From: an uncultured Clostridia bacterium
GTDB lineage: Bacteria; Bacillota; Clostridia; TANB77; CAG-508
Assembly (NCBI GenBank): GCA_948857205.1
Contig: CAQPRV010000027.1
Location: 1-26,442 of the forward strand
Length of the DNA stretch: 26,442 nucleotides
Direction of reading: 5' to 3'
A program made the translations under genes and the position numbers. How positions within the stretch are numbered: the stretch's first letter is position 1; each line of letters begins with the position of its first letter. This document shows positions 1-9,122 of this stretch, piece by piece. Under the pieces are notes generated by a model that saw only the letters and a list, made by a program, of their open reading frames with translations, was not told where the DNA came from and ran no database searches.

Positions 1-157
1 ATATAGGGACTTTTTGAGCTATTTTGAATAAAAAAGAGAAGGCTAAAAGCGTTGAAAATGCTGGATTGCGAAGAATGTACTGAAAAACAATCTCAAAAGT
101 ACCTATTCTCTAAGAAAAAATTTTTTATTCGTTATTACTGCTTTAACTGATACAAAT

Positions 158-472
158 TTGACACCATATAAAATAATGGGAGATTCTGCAAATTTGGTGA
201 TTTTTGGTAACTTTAAAAAGGCAGATACAGGAAATAGTAATATAAAACTGACTGTTGAAATAAGAGATTATCCATCAGGAAGAGTACTTACAGATGCGAA
301 AACTGTTGTAGATAACACAAATTATCCAAATACTAATATGTTTTTTGTTAGTGCAAAAGTTTATAAAGGACAAAAAATACAGATATTTTTTGATGCAAGT
401 AGTATTAATAATCCACCAGGATTTTTTAGAAAAGCATGGGTTGATTATGATGCATATCTTGCACCTCTGTAA
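158..472 (+). CDS. Uncharacterised protein, probably 5'-degraded
   Basis: I do not recognise the family. From the TTG at 158 it is 104 aa, with no transmembrane segment and a pattern of alternating hydrophobic residues that suggests a beta-rich fold; it ends in WVDYDAYLAPL. The TTG has no Shine-Dalgarno site. The frame is open upstream to a stop at 53-55, but no ATG lies in between. A separate frame from the ATG at 58 follows a good GAGAAGG site and runs 30 codons to a stop at 148-150. This fits a gene that lost its original 5' end, or one frameshifted near 120-150. A strong terminator follows at 531-557, so the 3' end looks genuine. It could be the C-terminal part of a surface or secreted protein; that is a guess. 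Start and completeness are uncertain. Confidence 0.45.
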   Translation: MTPYKIMGDSANLVIFGNFKKADTGNSNIKLTVEIRDYPSGRVLTDAKTVVDNTNYPNTNMFFVSAKVYKGQKIQIFFDASSINNPPGFFRKAWVDYDAYLAPL

Positions 473-530
473 TGAATAAGTATTAGTAATTCTAACATGT
501 AAATGGTAGTTGATTAACTCTCGCCCCAAA

Positions 531-557
531 AAAAGAGCATCTTTTAGATGCTCTTTT
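531..557 (+). terminator. Rho-independent terminator
   Basis: A perfect 12-bp stem (AAAAGAGCATCT with its complement) encloses a TTT loop and ends in a T run. It lies about 60 bp after the stop at 472 and about 100 bp before the next gene, so it ends the first transcription unit. Confidence 0.85.
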
Positions 558-653
558 TTAAAACAAAATAAATTAAAAATGCAACCAAATTAAAAAAGAT
601 GATAATATAATAATATATCGATATAGTTTTTAAATAAGGAGTATTAATTTAAA

Positions 654-1208
654 TTGAATGCAGAGAAAAAGAAAATACATAGTTATATAGTAGAAGATAA
701 ATTACAAATAGAAGAAATAATAGAAGAATATAATAATTATATATATAAAATCATAAAAAACATGTCTAGCAAGATATCAAATGAAGATATAGAAGAAATT
801 ATATTAGATGTATTTTTAACTCTATGGCAAAATAAAAACAAATTAGATATCAATAAAAGTATGTCTTCCTATATAGCTGGAATAACTAGAAATGTAGTAA
901 AACTAAAGTTTAGAAAAATAAAAAATCAAGAAAACATAGATGATTTTGAAAACATATTTTCTGAAAGTAATGATTTAGAATTTAATATTTTAGAGGACGA
1001 AAAAAGGCAGATAATAAGAATGGAACTAGATAAAATTAAAAGTATAGATAGAGAAATTTTTGTAGAATATTATTACAAAGAAAACAACATAAAACAGATA
1101 AGTAATTTATTTCAAATGTCAGAAACAAGAATAAAATCAAAATTATTTAGAGTAAGAAAAAAATTAAAGAAAGCTTTAAGAGAAAGGGGATATGATAAAA
1201 TTGAATGA
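654..1208 (+). CDS. ECF-like sigma-70 family RNA polymerase sigma factor
   Basis: At 184 aa this is the usual size for an extracytoplasmic-function sigma factor, which directs RNA polymerase to a small regulon under stress or envelope signals. Region 2 spans about residues 20-90 (YNNYIYKIIKN, then DVFLTLWQNK and YIAGITRNVVKLKFRK). Region 4 spans about 125-180, with a helix-turn-helix (IKQISNLFQMSETRIKSKLF) and a basic tail. The start is the TTG at 654: an in-frame stop lies just upstream at 645-647, and AAGGAG sits at 636-641 with a slightly long 12-nt gap. The next gene overlaps this one by 17 bp in another frame, which suggests translational coupling to a cognate anti-sigma factor. The regulon cannot be told from this window. 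Confidence 0.85.
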   Translation: MNAEKKKIHSYIVEDKLQIEEIIEEYNNYIYKIIKNMSSKISNEDIEEIILDVFLTLWQNKNKLDINKSMSSYIAGITRNVVKLKFRKIKNQENIDDFENIFSESNDLEFNILEDEKRQIIRMELDKIKSIDREIFVEYYYKENNIKQISNLFQMSETRIKSKLFRVRKKLKKALRERGYDKIE

Positions 1209-2487
1209 AAATAAAAAAATATATAAAAACTTTAAGCAGGAAATTGCTATCATTAATTTTGAAAGTGAAATCAATAATGAATATTATAATAAAAGAAATA
1301 TATTAGGAGGATATGAAATGAGAAAAAAAATAATTGCAACAGTATGTGGGTGTTTTATATTAATATCAGGAGTAGTTTTAGCAAAAAATATTGAAAATAT
1401 AACAAATAATTTTAGAGGTCTTGGTAATGGAATTGATTCAGCAGCCAATTCTGGGTATATTGATAATACAGAAAGGAATTTTGTAAATTCTAAAACAACT
1501 ATAGAAAACAAAGAAAAGGTAATAAAAGATATAGATATTGATACAAGAGTTAAAGATTTTATAATGGATGATATGAATTTAAGTACACAATTTGAATTAA
1601 AATTTAACAATAAAATATCTGAAATAATAAATTTTGAAAATATTGACGATATAGAGTTGAGAGATTTAATTATATTAGATGAAGAAAATAGAATAATCTA
1701 TGGTGGCAAAGATAAGGAGAAGTTTGAAGAGTTTTGTAAATATCATAAATTAGATTACAGTTTTGGAAATTGTAATGAAAATTATTTAAATTGTGGATTA
1801 AATTACTTTTTAAATGATATAAAAGATGAAGATACTACAATTAATCTATTATATAATATATATACAGAAAAATTTCCAAAATCTAAAAAGTTATCCTATA
1901 ATTTTACACAAATAATAATATCTGAAAAGAATAAAGAAGATAAAATTAAATTAGAGGGAAACTGGAGTTTTGAAGTTGATGTGCCTGAGAATATGTATAA
2001 TAGAACAAAACAATATTATAAAGTAGTTAGTTGTGATAAGGAAAATTTTAATATATATTCAGCAAGTTTATGTGATACTGGATTTGAAATAGGAATACAA
2101 ATATCAAATTTACAGATGCCAGAAAGATTAGAGATAGAAGAATTAAAACAAATTAGTAATATAAATGAAGATTTAAAAAATGGTAAAATATCTCAAAAGA
2201 AAGCAGAGGAATTAAAAGAAAAATATGATAAATATATGTATTTACGTACTCCAATTTCAATAAGTAAATCTCAAAATGAAAAGGCTTCATATGTAGAAAA
2301 TAGTAAAGGTGATATTTTTGAATCTACCTTAAGTCCTTCAAGAAGAGCAAAGGGAGAATGGATAGATAATAATAACTATGATTTTTATGAGACTTTTAGT
2401 ATGAATAAATATAACAGTACAGATAAAATAAAAGTTGTTTTATTTTATTATGGAGAGCCAGTAACAATTGAATTAGAAAAGAAATAA
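1192..2487 (+). CDS. Putative membrane anti-sigma factor, DUF4179-like
   Basis: This is probably the partner that holds the upstream sigma factor at the membrane. From the ATG at 1192 it is 431 aa. Residues 1-45 are cytoplasmic, about 46-64 form one transmembrane helix (IIATVCGCFILISGVVLA), and about 365 residues lie outside. Just after the membrane segment is GLGNGIDSAANSGYIDN, a pattern I associate with clostridial DUF4179-type anti-sigma proteins. Two starts compete. The ATG at 1192 overlaps the sigma gene and keeps a cytoplasmic segment for binding sigma. The ATG at 1318 has a perfect AGGAGG at 1305-1310 but leaves almost no cytoplasmic part. I prefer 1192 because an anti-sigma factor needs that segment; both could be used. 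The exterior region is lysine- and glutamate-rich with four cysteines. Confidence 0.7.
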   Translation: MIKLNENKKIYKNFKQEIAIINFESEINNEYYNKRNILGGYEMRKKIIATVCGCFILISGVVLAKNIENITNNFRGLGNGIDSAANSGYIDNTERNFVNSKTTIENKEKVIKDIDIDTRVKDFIMDDMNLSTQFELKFNNKISEIINFENIDDIELRDLIILDEENRIIYGGKDKEKFEEFCKYHKLDYSFGNCNENYLNCGLNYFLNDIKDEDTTINLLYNIYTEKFPKSKKLSYNFTQIIISEKNKEDKIKLEGNWSFEVDVPENMYNRTKQYYKVVSCDKENFNIYSASLCDTGFEIGIQISNLQMPERLEIEELKQISNINEDLKNGKISQKKAEELKEKYDKYMYLRTPISISKSQNEKASYVENSKGDIFESTLSPSRRAKGEWIDNNNYDFYETFSMNKYNSTDKIKVVLFYYGEPVTIELEKK

Positions 2488-2547
2488 GGTATAAAATATT
2501 GACAGAATTTAATTATTAGTAATAAACTTAAAATAAAATACACAAAA

Positions 2548-2603
2548 ATTTTATAAAGGCAATTGCTTATAAATTTAATTTTAGGCAATTGCCTTTATAA
2601 AAT
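2548..2603. terminator. Bidirectional terminator-like hairpin
   Basis: A perfect 19-bp inverted repeat (2548-2566 and 2585-2603, containing AAAGGCAATTGC) encloses an 18-nt AT-rich loop. It sits between the convergent anti-sigma gene (ends 2487) and histidine kinase gene (ends 2620), with A/T runs on both sides, so it can terminate in both directions. The arm resembles the outer arm of the foldback element at 14415-14666, so it may derive from a repeat. Confidence 0.7.
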
Positions 2604-2619
2604 AGAGATAATTATTATT

Positions 2620-4620
2620 TTATAAAGGTAAAATAATAAAAAACGTTGTACCTTGCCCAATTTTAGATTCAAATTTAATATCTCCTCCAAAATGAGCCTT
2701 TATAGTAGAATAAGACATATATAAACCAAGACCAGTGCCATTTTTGCCTTTTGTAGTAATCATTTCAGTAAATAATTTTTCCTTAACATTATCAGCTAAT
2801 CCGCAACCATAATCTTTAATAGAAATAATCAAATTATTATCTTGTTTTTCAACAACTAAATCTATTTTCTGTTCAGGAGTTCCATTATAAGATTGAATAG
2901 CATTAGAAATCATATTATTAATAACTTGTACTAGACTATTTATATCTCCAGTTAATTTAGTATCTTCAGGAACTTTTAAAGAAACATTTAAATAAACTAA
3001 AGCATTTTTTAATTCATGTTTCATTAAAATATCAACTCTTTTAATTAATTCTTCAATATCAAAAGAAATATTTTCAGTTTCTGATAAAGTTACTGCCTGA
3101 CCTTTTACAGCAGTAATAATGTCTGACATATAACTTGTATATTCTCTTATTTTAACTATCCAAGAATTCATATCTTTTGCAATATCATGATGGTCAAGAG
3201 AATTAACCTCTGGGTCATCTATTGAAGAGTCATATTCTTTTATTAAATCGCTAAGACCTTCTGCTGCACCAGATATAGACATTATAGGCGTTTTTAAGTT
3301 ATGAGCTATTCCACCTATTAATTGTCCAAGTGATGCTAAACGTTCTCTTTCCATTAGAGTTTCTTGATTATTATGTATTTGTTGAATATTATCTTTTGTT
3401 AATTTTTGTATTTGATTATAAGCAATAATTAATTTTCCTATTTCATCATTTGAAGTTAAAGCTAGTGGTTGAATAATATCAATATCATTATTTTTTGCCA
3501 TTGAAGAGAAACTTGAAGAAATTATTTTAATATCAGAAGATAGTGACTTAGCAAATAAGGCTAAAATAATAATATTTATTAATACTAAAATTATAAAGGA
3601 TATTGAGAAGTATAATAAAATATCTGTAGATAATATATAAAAATAAATACCTATAGTATAAATTTCATTATTAATTTCAATATTTATTGTTGCACCTTGA
3701 CAATCAATTCCATAATATTCATAAACTCTTCCATTATTTGATTTAGATAATTCTTTCAAATATTTATCGAAAAATTTACTTAATTGTATTTCCTTTCCAT
3801 TTACATCAATATAAGTATTATTGTGTTTTATAAATATGAAATCATCTTTACCTGATAAGGATACAGTTTGTAATTGTTTTTTTAGGTCATCTAAATTAGA
3901 AAACTTATTAAATGATGTAAGGTAAGTCAAACTATTATGATAGGTTTCAAATAAAGAATTTCCAGTTTTTATTGATACAATTGAATATCCAAGTAAGGAA
4001 GTAAATAATATGGATACTAATATTAAGGGTGCAATATTATAAAAAATTCTTTTCTTTAAAGAGTCTTTCCTCAAACCAATAGTATCATCATATGGTAATT
4101 TAATTAGTATTTGTTTAAAAATATTACAAGTATAAATGAAAACTGATGTAACATATAAAGTCATCAAAGAAAATACTAAAATAAATAATTTTAGTGTAGT
4201 TATACCAAGTTGATGTATTGTAAATGCGTGTATTACAGTAAGAGCAATACTAGGTATTATAATATTTAATAAAAATAATGAATAAGGAACAGTGAGTAGC
4301 TTATTTTTAACATAATTTATTTCTTTAATAGAGTATCTATTAGGATACTCTATTAAATCATTGTATTTAATTAAAAATTTAGTTTTCCAAAAGGTTAAAA
4401 TAGCAAAAATACTAAAAATAGCAAGAGATATTAAAAGAACTTGAGTGATATAGTCAGTATTTTCTACTTCTTTTTGAAAATAAGTTCCATAGGTTCCTTC
4501 AGGATAGTTTAATATCATAGGAATAAGAAAATAATAAATAGTAGACAAGACAACTAATCCTAAAGTAAGAGCAAATAATAATTTTAATTGTATATTATAT
4601 TTTTTAAAGAAATTTTTCAT
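2620..4620 (-). CDS. Multi-pass membrane sensor histidine kinase
   Basis: The 666-aa protein should autophosphorylate on histidine after sensing a signal at the membrane. Five hydrophobic segments lie at about 13-35, 60-80, 112-135, 142-165 and 192-215. An exposed region of about 110 residues follows, then a sixth segment near 325-355, a HAMP-like linker (about 356-410), a short coiled coil and the H-box IGGIAHNLKTPIMS with H440. The C-terminal ATPase domain shows an N-box (NNMISNAIQSY), G1 (IKDYGCGL) and G2 (GTGLGLYMS), so all catalytic motifs are present. ATG follows AAGGAG with a 6-nt gap. It starts 27 bp after the NRPS stop on the same strand with no terminator between, so the two are probably co-transcribed. 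No response regulator is in the window. The ligand is unknown; the NRPS product is an attractive but untested candidate. Confidence 0.9.
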   Translation of the reverse strand: MKNFFKKYNIQLKLLFALTLGLVVLSTIYYFLIPMILNYPEGTYGTYFQKEVENTDYITQVLLISLAIFSIFAILTFWKTKFLIKYNDLIEYPNRYSIKEINYVKNKLLTVPYSLFLLNIIIPSIALTVIHAFTIHQLGITTLKLFILVFSLMTLYVTSVFIYTCNIFKQILIKLPYDDTIGLRKDSLKKRIFYNIAPLILVSILFTSLLGYSIVSIKTGNSLFETYHNSLTYLTSFNKFSNLDDLKKQLQTVSLSGKDDFIFIKHNNTYIDVNGKEIQLSKFFDKYLKELSKSNNGRVYEYYGIDCQGATINIEINNEIYTIGIYFYILSTDILLYFSISFIILVLINIIILALFAKSLSSDIKIISSSFSSMAKNNDIDIIQPLALTSNDEIGKLIIAYNQIQKLTKDNIQQIHNNQETLMERERLASLGQLIGGIAHNLKTPIMSISGAAEGLSDLIKEYDSSIDDPEVNSLDHHDIAKDMNSWIVKIREYTSYMSDIITAVKGQAVTLSETENISFDIEELIKRVDILMKHELKNALVYLNVSLKVPEDTKLTGDINSLVQVINNMISNAIQSYNGTPEQKIDLVVEKQDNNLIISIKDYGCGLADNVKEKLFTEMITTKGKNGTGLGLYMSYSTIKAHFGGDIKFESKIGQGTTFFIILPL

Positions 4621-4647
4621 TGGTTCTCCTTAATTATTTTTAGTTTT

Positions 4648-7600
4648 TTAAACATATTTTTTCTTTTTTAAATAACTAGTTATTTTCTTTATATATTTTT
4701 TGTCTATAATTGGCCATGTAAATTGTAAATTTTCTAAATAAGAATTAGTATATTGGTTTTGTTGATTAACAGTTGACTTAAAACTTAAACCTAAAGTATC
4801 ATCTAAGTCATTAACAATGCCTTTTAATATGTTTTCTTCTGGATATATGTTTGATAAAGATAATATTTTTTCTTTAAAATCATTTCCAGATAAAACTTCT
4901 GTTTCAAATCCAAGTTCTGTAAAAATAGATATTAAATCAGATACACATATGTAATTATTATTAAATAAATGGAACACATATCTATTTATATCAACATTAG
5001 ATATAAGGGTACAAATTGCTTTAGCACAATAATCAATAGGAGTAAATTCTAGAAATTCTTCTGTCATTGTATTTGGCATAATATGATATTTTAAAATCAT
5101 AACTAAAATGTTATAAAAGGCATTATCCGCAAAATTTGATTGAAAAATACCATCTGAATATCTGCTTGTTAAGTTTCCAACTCTAATAATAGAAGCTTTA
5201 AGTCCATTAGCAATTTGTTCATAAATTAGTTTTTCTGCTTCAAATTTAGTTTGAATATACACATTTTCATCAAACTTTTGTCCAATATAAAAATCATTTT
5301 CACAAAAACTATTGTAATTTTTTTCGTGGTTAACTAGGTAGTTTCCAGAAACACCTAAAGTAGAAATATGTACAAGTTTAATATTATTAGAATTACATAG
5401 GTTAATTAAATTTTCTACTAAATCTACATTAATTTTTTTAAATTCACTATAATTTCCATAGTATCTAACATTTGCTGCAGTATTAATTACTAAATCTATT
5501 GAGTCACATAAATCTTTATAACTAGATTTGTTTAGTCCTAAATTAGTTTTAGTTATATTTGAATCTATGATAGTAATTCTAGAATAATCAAGATTTTTAT
5601 TAAAATAAAAATTATATAAATTTGCTAATCGATCTATTGGATTTTCGTTTTGTTTAATACGTATTATACATGTAATATGTGCTTTTGTTGTATTTAATAA
5701 TTCTTCTAATAGATGAATTCCTAGATATCCAGTTGAACCTATTAACAATATATTTTTATATTCGTGTTTTGAATATGTAATTATTTCTTTATGTTTATAA
5801 AAACTATTATTAATAGTACTTAAATAATCTGTATCAACTTCTGTTTCTGATATATTAATCTTATTCTCAAAAAGCTCTCCTAATTGTTTTATAGTTCTAT
5901 ATTTATAAAAATCTTGTGTATTTAATTTTATATTATACTCTAATAATTTTGTTTGAATACGTATTATATCTAAGGAGTCAATATTATAATCGAATATATC
6001 ATCATTAATTCCTATTCGATTTATATTTAAAACTTCTCTAAAAACTTTAGATATGGATTTTTCAAATTTACTAGAGGGTTTTTCGTATTTAGTGGTAATT
6101 ATTAAATCTGATGCATCTGGTTCTGGCAAAGCTTTTCTGTCTATTTTATGATTTTGAGTTAATGGCAGATTTTCTAACTGTATAAAATAAGTAGGAATCA
6201 TATAATTAGGTAAAAGATTTACTAGATATTTTTTTAGTTCTGATATATCAATTTTCTTTTTTGAAACTAAATAAGCACATAAGTATTTTTTATTATCTTT
6301 ATCGGTTTTATCTATAACTACACATTTTTCGATATTATTGAAAGAAAGAATATTATTGCTAATATCATCTAGTTCAATACGATATCCACGTATTTTTACC
6401 TGTGAATCTTTTCTACCAAGGCATACTAATTCTCCATTTCTTTGCCAATAACCAAGATCTCCTGTTTTATATAAAATACCTTTTCCATAAGGATTAGGTA
6501 TAAATGCTTGATTTGTTTTTTCTGGATTTTTATAATATCCAGCTCCAACGCCTTCGCCACCTATGCAGATTTCGCCAATTAAGTTAAGTGGTTGTAATTT
6601 ATTATTATCGTTTAATATATATATTTTAGTATTATTAATTGGTTTTCCTATTGTAATGTCATCACAATTTGTTAGTTCTTTAAAAGTAGAATATACTGTT
6701 GTTTCAGTAGGACCATATAAGTTATATATTTTTGATTTTGTGTGAGTCTTTAATTGATTAAGTAAAGTTTTAGGAAAAGGCTCTCCACCTAAAATAAATT
6801 CTTTAATACTTGATAAAGAAGTTAAATATATACTGTCAGAAAATAATAAATCTATTCTTGAAGGTGTTGTTAAAATTTTTGAAATTTTATGTTTTTTTAT
6901 AATTTTACTTAATAATTGAGGACTCCTACTTTCAAGTTCATCAGCAATTATTAAAGTTAGACCTGATAGTAAGGTTGGATAAACCTCAAATATAAATATA
7001 TCGAAGCAGACTGTTGTTACTGATAGTACTTTATTTTCAGATTCTGGATTATAGTTTAAGCGTTCTTGCATGCTCTGAACGAAATTAAGAACATTGTAAT
7101 GCATTATAGTAACAGCTTTTGGAGCACCAGTAGAACCAGAAGTATACATAACGTAACAAGGATCTTTAAAATTTATTTTTCTGTTTAAATTACCGATATT
7201 TCTATTAAAAGACAAAGTATTATAATCAATAAAATCCATTTTAGAGTTTATTTTTTCAAAAAAGTCAGTAGTTGAAATTAATAATTTGCAAGAACTATTT
7301 TTTATCATAAAATTAATTCTATCAATTGGGTAATCTGGATCAATTGGCATATAAGTATGACCAGATTTTAATATTGCTAAAATAGTAACAATAATAGAGG
7401 AAGAACGTTTTAAAGAAAATGCAATAATATTACTATTTATATTTAAGTCAATAATTTTTTTAGCTAAAAAGTTAGCTTTTAAATTTAATTCTTGATATGT
7501 AAGAGAGGTATTTTTATCTATTACTGCTATTTTGTTAGGATATTTATATACTATTTTTTCAAATTCTTTTACAATATTAGAGGTTTTATTGAAAACAGAA

Positions 7601-8922
7601 TTTGTATTATTAAATTCTTTTAATATTAATGTTTTCTCTAAATTAGAAATAATATCAATATTAGATAGATTAATAGTAGGAGATTTTAGTACTTGGTTTA
7701 TAATAGATAATATTCTTTCATGCATTAGATCTATATCTTGTTCAGAAAATAAATCTGTTAAATAATCATAATGAATAGCAAGAATATCTTTTTCTTCTGC
7801 AATATTTTTGATATGTATTTGTAAAGATTCTGCTTGAGAATGATTATGAATCCATTTACAATAAGAAGGTATACTTGAATTCTGATATGAAAATACAATG
7901 TCATACAAACTATCAGAGAAATTATGAGTATTTCTAACGTTATTTAATATTTCATGGTATGGATATTTAATGTGACGGTACATTTGTTTTTGATTATTTG
8001 CAATTGTATGACAGAATTCTAAAAATGAATTTGTATCAATGCAATTAATAATAAAAGGCATAATTGATACAAACATACCAGTCATTTTCTTTTCTTTGAA
8101 ATTTGATCTATTTAAAACTGGATTTCCTATAATAAAATTATTAGAGTTAAATACATTTTTAAAATAAATGCTAAATACACTTAATAAAAATACATAATCA
8201 GAAATTTTATTTTCCTCACAAAAACTATGTATCTTTTTTATTAGGTAAGATGAAATTGTATATACCTTTCTGTTTGCATTAATTGATATATTTGTATTTT
8301 TTTTATATGAAATTACATTAGGTAAGTTTTTAAATTGGGCTTTCCAAAATTCTGCGTCTTTTATATATTTTTCACTATTTTTATAATCTTCTTGAGATAA
8401 TATATAATCAAGGTAAGATGGATTTGGAGTAGTACTAATTACTTCGTTATTTATTAGTTTTGTATAGTTTGAGTAAATTTCTTCGAGACATAATGACATT
8501 GTCCATGCATCAGATATTAAATGATGAGCAGATAATACTAATATGCCACTTCCATTAGGTAAACGTAATAGTTTAGCAAGAAATAGAAAATTATCTAGTA
8601 AATTAATACTTTGTCTTGGAAATGAGTTTTCAAATTCAAGGAGTTGATTATTATCTTTTAAATCTAAAATTTCTAGGTTTTGATATATAAAGTCATCAAT
8701 ATATTGTTTTGGTATTGATGATTCATCTAAATGAATTTTTAACTTGAAAGAATCATTTTTAGTTACAAAATAGTTGAAAGCTTGTTCTAAAGCCTTAAAA
8801 TTTGTATTTTTATCTATTTTTAAATATCCAACAATATTATTTATATTAGTTTTGTTATAAAATTGTTCAGTCATCCATATACTTTTTTGTGAATTTGTCA
8901 AATCATATATTTTTTTTTCCAT
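4648..8922 (-). CDS. Single-module NRPS with reductase release domain (C-A-T-R)
   Basis: The 1424-aa protein should activate one amino acid, condense it with an acyl or peptidyl donor, and release the product by NAD(P)H reduction as an aldehyde or alcohol. The C domain fills about 1-430, with HHLISDAW at 133-140 (HHxxxD kept; the usual glycine is alanine). The A domain (about 450-925) shows YTSGSTGAPK near 592, NLYGPTETT near 732, KTGDLGYW near 820, GRKDSQVKIRGYRIE and NHKIDRKALP. The carrier domain has its phosphopantetheine serine in NIDSLDII near 981. The R domain (1050-1424) has an NADP-binding LLIGSTGYLG near 1055 and YIQTK (YxxxK) near 1221. My hand-aligned specificity code is D-I-F-L-I-G-L-V-Y-K, suggesting a small or hydrophobic residue, with low certainty. 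ATG follows AGAGGA. No phosphopantetheinyl transferase or second module is in the window. Confidence 0.93.
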   Translation of the reverse strand: MEKKIYDLTNSQKSIWMTEQFYNKTNINNIVGYLKIDKNTNFKALEQAFNYFVTKNDSFKLKIHLDESSIPKQYIDDFIYQNLEILDLKDNNQLLEFENSFPRQSINLLDNFLFLAKLLRLPNGSGILVLSAHHLISDAWTMSLCLEEIYSNYTKLINNEVISTTPNPSYLDYILSQEDYKNSEKYIKDAEFWKAQFKNLPNVISYKKNTNISINANRKVYTISSYLIKKIHSFCEENKISDYVFLLSVFSIYFKNVFNSNNFIIGNPVLNRSNFKEKKMTGMFVSIMPFIINCIDTNSFLEFCHTIANNQKQMYRHIKYPYHEILNNVRNTHNFSDSLYDIVFSYQNSSIPSYCKWIHNHSQAESLQIHIKNIAEEKDILAIHYDYLTDLFSEQDIDLMHERILSIINQVLKSPTINLSNIDIISNLEKTLILKEFNNTNSVFNKTSNIVKEFEKIVYKYPNKIAVIDKNTSLTYQELNLKANFLAKKIIDLNINSNIIAFSLKRSSSIIVTILAILKSGHTYMPIDPDYPIDRINFMIKNSSCKLLISTTDFFEKINSKMDFIDYNTLSFNRNIGNLNRKINFKDPCYVMYTSGSTGAPKAVTIMHYNVLNFVQSMQERLNYNPESENKVLSVTTVCFDIFIFEVYPTLLSGLTLIIADELESRSPQLLSKIIKKHKISKILTTPSRIDLLFSDSIYLTSLSSIKEFILGGEPFPKTLLNQLKTHTKSKIYNLYGPTETTVYSTFKELTNCDDITIGKPINNTKIYILNDNNKLQPLNLIGEICIGGEGVGAGYYKNPEKTNQAFIPNPYGKGILYKTGDLGYWQRNGELVCLGRKDSQVKIRGYRIELDDISNNILSFNNIEKCVVIDKTDKDNKKYLCAYLVSKKKIDISELKKYLVNLLPNYMIPTYFIQLENLPLTQNHKIDRKALPEPDASDLIITTKYEKPSSKFEKSISKVFREVLNINRIGINDDIFDYNIDSLDIIRIQTKLLEYNIKLNTQDFYKYRTIKQLGELFENKINISETEVDTDYLSTINNSFYKHKEIITYSKHEYKNILLIGSTGYLGIHLLEELLNTTKAHITCIIRIKQNENPIDRLANLYNFYFNKNLDYSRITIIDSNITKTNLGLNKSSYKDLCDSIDLVINTAANVRYYGNYSEFKKINVDLVENLINLCNSNNIKLVHISTLGVSGNYLVNHEKNYNSFCENDFYIGQKFDENVYIQTKFEAEKLIYEQIANGLKASIIRVGNLTSRYSDGIFQSNFADNAFYNILVMILKYHIMPNTMTEEFLEFTPIDYCAKAICTLISNVDINRYVFHLFNNNYICVSDLISIFTELGFETEVLSGNDFKEKILSLSNIYPEENILKGIVNDLDDTLGLSFKSTVNQQNQYTNSYLENLQFTWPIIDKKYIKKITSYLKKKKYV

Positions 8923-8956
8923 AAACAGATCCTCTTTTATTTCATTATTTAGTCAA

Positions 8957-8986
8957 ATTATATAGTTTTTTAATTGAAATTGTCAA
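8957..8986 (-). promoter_or_regulatory. Promoter of the NRPS-kinase operon
   Basis: On the minus strand TTGACA (8986-8981) is followed after 18 bp by TATAAT (8962-8957), exact matches to both sigma-A hexamers. Transcription would start near 8950, giving a leader of about 28 nt to the ATG at 8922. Such a strong site suggests basal expression unless a repressor acts. Confidence 0.85.
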
Positions 8987-9085
8987 TAGAATTATTATAT
9001 TCAAGTTTCGACTTTCTGTAAGTGAAGGTTAAAATTCAGTAAATATTGCTTGTAATTATCTTATATAGAATATAAAAATAATACC

Positions 9086-9114
9086 ATGATTTTTTCCTCC
9101 GTCCCCAAAATCAT
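9086..9114. repeat. Hairpin with CTCCGTCCC loop, copy A
   Basis: Arms ATGATTTT (9086-9093) and AAAATCAT (9107-9114) are perfectly complementary and enclose a loop holding the core CTCCGTCCC (9097-9105). The right-hand unit CCCCAAAATCAT is repeated directly beside it (9103-9114 and 9115-9126). It lies just after the 3' end of the HtrA gene. Copies B and C share the core with different arms. Confidence 0.6.
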
Positions 9115-9122
9115 CCCCAAAA

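Noticed and set aside
58..150. 30-codon frame from ATG 58 with a good ribosome site
   Set aside because: It is short, ends at 148-150 and resembles no protein; it may be the 5' remnant of the first gene, as noted there, and is not called separately.
2614..2645. Additional A/T-rich repeat beside the convergent terminator
   Set aside because: It is simple AT-rich sequence lying partly in the kinase 3' end with no paired arm.
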